Part shown: positions 58,701 through 64,000 of the stretch, one piece after another
Layout of the letters: every line of letters begins with the position of its first letter
How positions within the stretch are numbered: the stretch's first letter is position 1
NCBI GenBank assembly: GCA_029931535.1
Contig: JAQPZY010000628.1
Span: 218,617 to 282,616 of the forward strand
From: Margaritifera margaritifera
Lineage: Eukaryota > Mollusca > Bivalvia > Unionida > Margaritiferidae
DNA: 64,000 nt
Reading direction: 5' to 3'
Made by a program: the position numbers and the translations under genes
The notes under the pieces: generated by a model
Databases searched by the model: none
What the model saw: the letters and a program-made list of their open reading frames with translations, nothing else
Told to the model about the DNA's origin: nothing

Positions 58701-60603
58701 ATCATATTGCGCCGCAGTCTTCGTAGGAGGGTATATATATATTTTTATTGTATTGTGATTTTATCTTTTCGTGTATTGAAGACAGGCGAAATTTATTTTG
58801 AGTATAATTATAATGTTTTTTCTGAAAGATGAAACTTTTCGGATAAAGTTCTTTGGCACAGATATGGACACAAATACGTGTGTCCCACTTGTTTCAACAA
58901 AGCTGTCAAAGATGATGGACAATCTACATACACAAGACATTCTCCACTGTTTCTTAAGAAACAAATAGTGACACCAGTTGACTGTTTTATTACTCCGTAA
59001 TTTGTATCCCTTTCAGTGTTGCACAGCATTTTGTTTATTTTCTTTTAAGCAAACAGGTCATTATGTGCATCCAAATACGTATATATATATATATATATAT
59101 ATATTAATATATATATATAACAAGTGATAATTAGACTCAGATCAGAAACAGTAAATAAATATCCAGCCTCAATGGCAATATGTTCCCCATATTGTGGAGA
59201 CTATACGACATAAAAATCAATGAGAAACAAAAGAAAAATATGGAAAGAGTCAGGAAAACATCACAGGAAGTCAGAGGTATAATAGCGCTTAATGTTGCAT
59301 ACATGAAATTCACCAAAGTCACACATGTGAAGGACAGTGTTTAATGGTTCTACAATCAGAGTGTGATCGCTATCCTTCCCTGAGATTGGTACCTGCGACA
59401 TACAGTAAAAACTTTAATGAAAAATTCAGATCTTCAGAGGACTTATAAACTATGTTGGAAGACGTGCATGTACATCACAGGGGAATTGCTTAGTAATTAT
59501 AAAGTCCCGTTATATGTCCCTCCTGGGTTGGAATTTATGAACATTTTAGAAAAAATTAAGTCATATGATCTTTCTTTGCTTATAACAGATTAGCCATCAG
59601 CAAGTATATACATGTGCATTTCACTTTGTTACAGAAATTGATGGTGGTACGTCTGATACATACAGTAAAACAAATCTATCTCAAGTACAAACATTAAAGC
59701 AGTACAATAGATATATACTTACATATACAGGCACACATCCACATACATATCAATTCATGTATATAGGCAAAACCTTAACCATTGTTGACTCCTTCATTGC
59801 TAGAATGTATGAAATCAAATATTTCGACTATGCTAAAGAAAGCAAAACTGCAAAAGTGAGGCGGAATGGCTCATAGCATTTCCTTTTACAAAACGTCAAA
59901 AACTTCTCTATCATAATTAATATTGGAACACAATACTGTGAAAACATTGGAAATTAAAATTGGTCATAAAATCAACAAATAAAACGATTGGTATATACAG
60001 CATTTAAAAGATAATTTAAAAACCTTCAGCTAAAGTTGATGTGCTTAAAGGGAACAATTCACTACACAACAAAAAGCCTTAGTTATAAATGCATAAATTT
60101 GCTTGCGAGGTCCACCTTTATCCCTTCATTGTTAAATTATTGATCTCGTGGTATTAAATCCTTTAGAAATATTACTGCATATAAATATATCAGTACTGAT
60201 TTAGACTTTCATTACTTGCTAGAACGACATGGGTTATTTTACAATAAATCAAAAGATTAGTTCATTAATAACGGACACTTATCCCCATTTTTAATATGGA
60301 CATGCTGTAGTCCGGAGGACGCTTTTGCACCCTATTTGTTATAATACAAATTGAACTTCTTGCACTAGAATTAAAAAAGAACACAAGTTTAACAGGTATT
60401 TGCTATAATGAAAGGAATTCAAATCATGGGAGTTATTTGATGATGCTTTTCTATTATTAGATGCAGTTTGATCTGACTTTGCCTTGGGTTTCAGATCTGT
60501 ACTGTAATATATTTAAATTTAAAAGCTATTTGGATTGGAAATATTTTTTAAAAAATATTAAATGAAAAAAAAAATATGTCTAGAAATTTATATTATCTGA
60601 TCT
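58701..60603. other. AT-rich intergenic, no gene seen
   Basis: Contains a (TA)n tract at 59080-59119. No supported frame. Confidence 0.5.
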
Positions 60604-61300
60604 TTGTCAAATTGTAGATTACTGGAAGTAGACTTCTCTTTGAACTTGGAGGATATGGTAGAACATAATTATTCAGCGAAGTTGGATGAAGTAAAGAAAC
60701 TGCTTGGCTGGTGGAGCAGAAGAAAACAATCCTTTATTGGAACAGTTACTTTGACAAAATCCTTGATTTGCCCAATTTCATTTAACTTTGTCCAGTTCTA
60801 CCAAATTCTCATCCCATATAGAAAGTGAACTGACAAAATTTTTTTTCCCAGGTCATTTGGGGCAGTAAATCTGAGAGGGTTAAAAAGTGATACTCTTATA
60901 GCTTTTTTAAGGAAGGTAGATTAAATATGATTCACTTAAACTCGTTTGTGTGTTATTTAAATTGTCCTCGATTAGGCGCTTTTTAGTAAACGAAAATGGT
61001 TTATGGCAAAAAATAGTTTCTGAACAAATATTTAGAACATTTGGAGGCACACAGTTATTTCAATTAAGAAAAATTAAATTGAAAGAAATTGTTAAATCTA
61101 TTCAAAATGGATTTTGGCATTATGTTATTTATGCTTTATCACTGAAAAAATATGAACCAATCTACTGTTGAAAAATATTGTCTCAAGATATATTTAATTT
61201 AGTTATATAGATAATTTCCAATCATACACAAGATGGAGAACATAATGGTGCTGTACTTATTCAACATCTTTTTGATATAAAAGGATTTCTCTCATAAGCT
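60604..61300 (+). pseudogene. LINE ORF2 C-terminal fragment
   Basis: 'DFSLNLEDMVEHNYSAKLDE' then 'VKKLLGWWSRRKQSFIGTVT' and 'LTKSLICPI' match the LINE RT thumb region (N-Y..kl..h...l..W..R..t..Gk-h..hK-s-l). After a frameshift, 'SIRRFLVNENGLWQKIVSEQ' and 'SIQNGFWHYV' match the following 'W..i....FW' region. In between, an 'IWGSKSERVK' and 'NMIHLNSFV' segment (60860-60945, another frame) corresponds to the G-G-h-x-m-x-x-h block. The RT core is absent upstream, so the copy is 5'-truncated. Confidence 0.65.
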
Positions 61301-62737
61301 TTGAAAAAAAAGACAAAAAACACAAACTAATCATTTCATATAGTTCTTTGCTCTTATCTCAAAGATAACATTGAAGTGTAAAAAGAAAATTAAATGTTTT
61401 TTTTAAAGTGGAAAACGTTTTCATGTAGACTTCACTCCTTAGAACGAAGGTACCAAAAAGCTAAAGTGTAAAACATGAAACTGGTCCAGGCAGCTAGAGT
61501 GTGCAATTAGTGCAGATGAATGGACCTATTCTTTTGTTGTGGCTAAAAAAACTTTTGTTCAAAATGAATAACAAAACTGACTAACTCTAATTTTGATTTC
61601 TTCATAAGAAATATTAGCACAAACCAATATCCTGAAAAGTTTCATTTAAGTAAATAACGGATAAATGCACCTTTTGTAAGGATGGAATAGAACAATTTTA
61701 GCACTTATTCTTATGATTTCAAGTTACAGAACAACTTTTGGAAATTATTACCCGAAATTTATAAAAATTACAAAACGAAAAGATGATTTTTTAATATAGA
61801 AAATAACACTTTTGAAGATCTGATCAAACTTCTCCATTTTTTTTGCTTGCAATACAATGCTATATACAGATAACGCTGTGCATCAAAATTCCTAAATCCC
61901 ACCTATTAAAAAAATTGTGTTTTACCATAACAAAAACTGTACAGTATGTAGCCAAAGTGAAATAACAGAATAGATGATCTTGATAAAAAGTAGACCCTAT
62001 TGTTAACTTTTGGTATGTGATTTGCGCGAATCAAGACAAATCAATCTACAACACACCTTTTCAACACCTTTTGACCTCGGGGCAATGTTGCAATGTTTCA
62101 ACAGCAATGGTATATATTGTGAGCTCGATATGCAGGCCCTAGCCTTCTTGTTTTTTGTTTTTGCTTTAATAATTCTAAATTGTTCCTTATGCTGTTTGGT
62201 CTCCTTTTGACATACAAGTTTTAAGATGTTCCTTCTTTTTTAAAACAATCATATTAAGTTGTCAGTGACAATCACTCCCCAGGTCATAAAACTAAACATT
62301 TACCCATACAATCCTGCAGGGGGATACATATAACATGAAAATATTAAATTACAGGAACTCATTTGATACTTGACTAACGTATAAGTAAACAATTTATTGC
62401 TAACATATTGAACTGTCACGAAAATTGTATTGTAAAATGCATACACATCAGGAAGTGTAATCCGAGTTTCATCTGACCTATTCCCAGCTCGTGTTAGATA
62501 TTTGGACAGTCATAGCCAACAAAGTGTAACCACAGTGTAATAATATTTTGCTTCCTGTTATAACACTTTTCACCAACTCGAGGTGGACAACTAGTAGTCT
62601 AGTGGGGAATATATAGTGAACGTTACCAATGATATAGGCATACTACCTGGTCAAAATAATAACACTAACCATTGAAAGTAAACGATCTACATCAACATTT
62701 TTGTGTATATGCATCTGTGTCTCATATGTATCAAATT

Positions 62738-62781
<44 letters not shown>

Positions 62782-64000
62782 TATATATATATATGCTTGG
62801 GAATATTTATATACGTATATCATGTGTAAGTGTGATATGTGTTTAATATGTAAGTGTATATAAGCATGTAATCAAACGTGCCACCATCAATTTCTGTAAA
62901 CAAATTTAACAGAATATGTATATATTTGCTTGCAAAATATAAAAGGTCTATCTATACCTAAAAAGCAAAAAACAAGAACAAACATTGAAACCAAATTACA
63001 AATAATGATTTTACTTTTAGCCATATTACAATATTATTGGTATACAAGTGCATGATTGACTTTCTGATCATCTTTCAAATAAATTTCGACTGCATCTTTA
63101 GAACGTAAAATAAATCTCCAAAAATCATATAAAGTAATACAAAATTAATATCATCAAGAAAGACATGGTGATTGCCTTACATTGAAAGGATCGGACAAGT
63201 TATAATTTTACAAAGCATAAAGAATTTTTTGATTTACACATATTTGATCTGAAACTATCGAAATCTTTTCCTGCTATCAAATTCCATAAGATATTACACT
63301 TATTTATAAAGTGTTATCAGACTTTGCTATATAAAAATGTTACTTACCGAATAATTGTTTTCATATTTCTTCCATATTATACCACACATTTTGTGTTCCA
63401 TTCGATAGGTATAAAATTCTGAAGAATAAATTAAACAAAAACACACAATCTAAATTTATTGTACTCATTGTGTAAGCAGTCGGCTTTAATCTATTTATTG
63501 AGTCTGTTTTTGAGAGGTTTATGTAGCAAGTATTCTCCACAGTGATTAAAAGTATTAAAAATCTCTCCTTATTAGGTCCATCAATTAGATTTATAAGGTA
63601 TTGGGGCCCTTAATACGGTTATGACCATTCGCTTTAAAAAAAAAAAAAAAAAAAAAAGTATATATTTTATTTGAAAGAGTGGCTCTGGAATCAAATGGTA
63701 AAATATATCCCATTTCAAAGAGGAAATATTTTATAATTTACTTTTGTACAGTGGTATTATTATTATTCATATTATTATTAATTATTATTATTATTATTAA
63801 TACCCAGTATATAACTGCTTAAAAGAATTGAATAACTGTTAATTAATTAATGATTAAATAAAATTCATTAAGCATCACGTACAGCTCAATATTCACGTAA
63901 CTTTCTACAAAATCGACAAAATCCTCATTAAGGTTAAATAAGGGGTCATCAGGGTTTAATGCCAATGTTTTTTAAAATATCTTACAAACTGATCTGCTTT
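61301..64000. other. AT-rich intergenic, no gene seen
   Basis: Contains a TA-rich tract (62738-62794), A22 (63636-63657) preceded by 'ttggggcccttaatacgg' that could be the tail of a retroposed sequence, and ATT repeats (63754-63799). Confidence 0.5.

Noticed and set aside
62672..62863. 63-codon + ORF with Tyr/Ile repeats
   Set aside because: Translation of a (TA)n tract.

Overview
This is an AT-rich metazoan (eukaryotic) nuclear window with no bacterial-type operons. It has abundant (TA)n, (ATT)n and (GA)n tracts, decayed non-LTR retrotransposons, tRNA-derived SINEs, hAT and Tc1-type transposon relics, minisatellites, spliced receptor exons and one block of endogenous virus-like genes. Several repeat types, in particular the degenerate ~110-170 bp repeats that carry 'aggtcaaag / ccccaaaatcaatag'-like words, resemble repeats common in molluscs, so a mollusc (possibly a bivalve) is the best guess. 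No single feature proves this.

Layout. 0-10.6 kb: a zinc-finger fragment at the left edge, a ~1.7 kb decayed hAT element with recognisable terminal inverted repeats (5.18-6.88 kb), and large oppositely oriented (AAT)n/(ATT)n tracts at 8.4-8.8 kb. 10.69-17.16 kb: the most notable block. It is visibly richer in G+C and CpG than its flanks, and all genes lie on the + strand. It is a decayed Polinton/Maverick (adintovirus-like) capsid module: two uncharacterised small genes, a possible minor-capsid remnant, a small Gly/Phe then basic protein, a double-jelly-roll-type major capsid protein relic, a fused core-protein-X/adenain-type protease, a fibre-like protein with a phage-tail-fibre-type motif, and a small Gly/Ala membrane protein. 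I found no polymerase B, integrase or packaging ATPase here, and nearly every gene carries stops or frameshifts.

17-37 kb: intergenic sequence with dispersed repeats, a degenerate ~87 bp minisatellite, a tRNA-Thr-like SINE, LINE relics on the minus strand (25.3-26.0 and 29.7-31.3 kb) and a Tc1-like 5' fragment (34.1 kb). 37.5-41.2 kb: the 3' end of a spliced single-pass membrane receptor. One transmembrane exon and four short cytoplasmic exons carry tyrosine motifs, including a terminal YVNM. 43.4-43.7 kb: two tRNA-like SINE units head to head.

45.87-51.41 kb: a ~5.5 kb foldback-like composite. Nested tandem arrays on the left (107-bp, ~62-bp and ~70-bp units) reappear in inverted orientation on the right (the ~70-bp and 107-bp types). 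They enclose a frameshifted CCHC zinc-knuckle ORF and a LINE reverse-transcriptase relic. 53.9-58.7 kb: a C2H2 zinc-finger relic, an unidentified Trp/Tyr/His-rich reading frame with one internal TGA, a PAN/apple-like plus galactose-binding-like reading frame interrupted only by TGA codons, and mollusc-type repeats. 60.6-61.3 kb: a further LINE fragment. The remainder is AT-rich sequence in which I see no gene.
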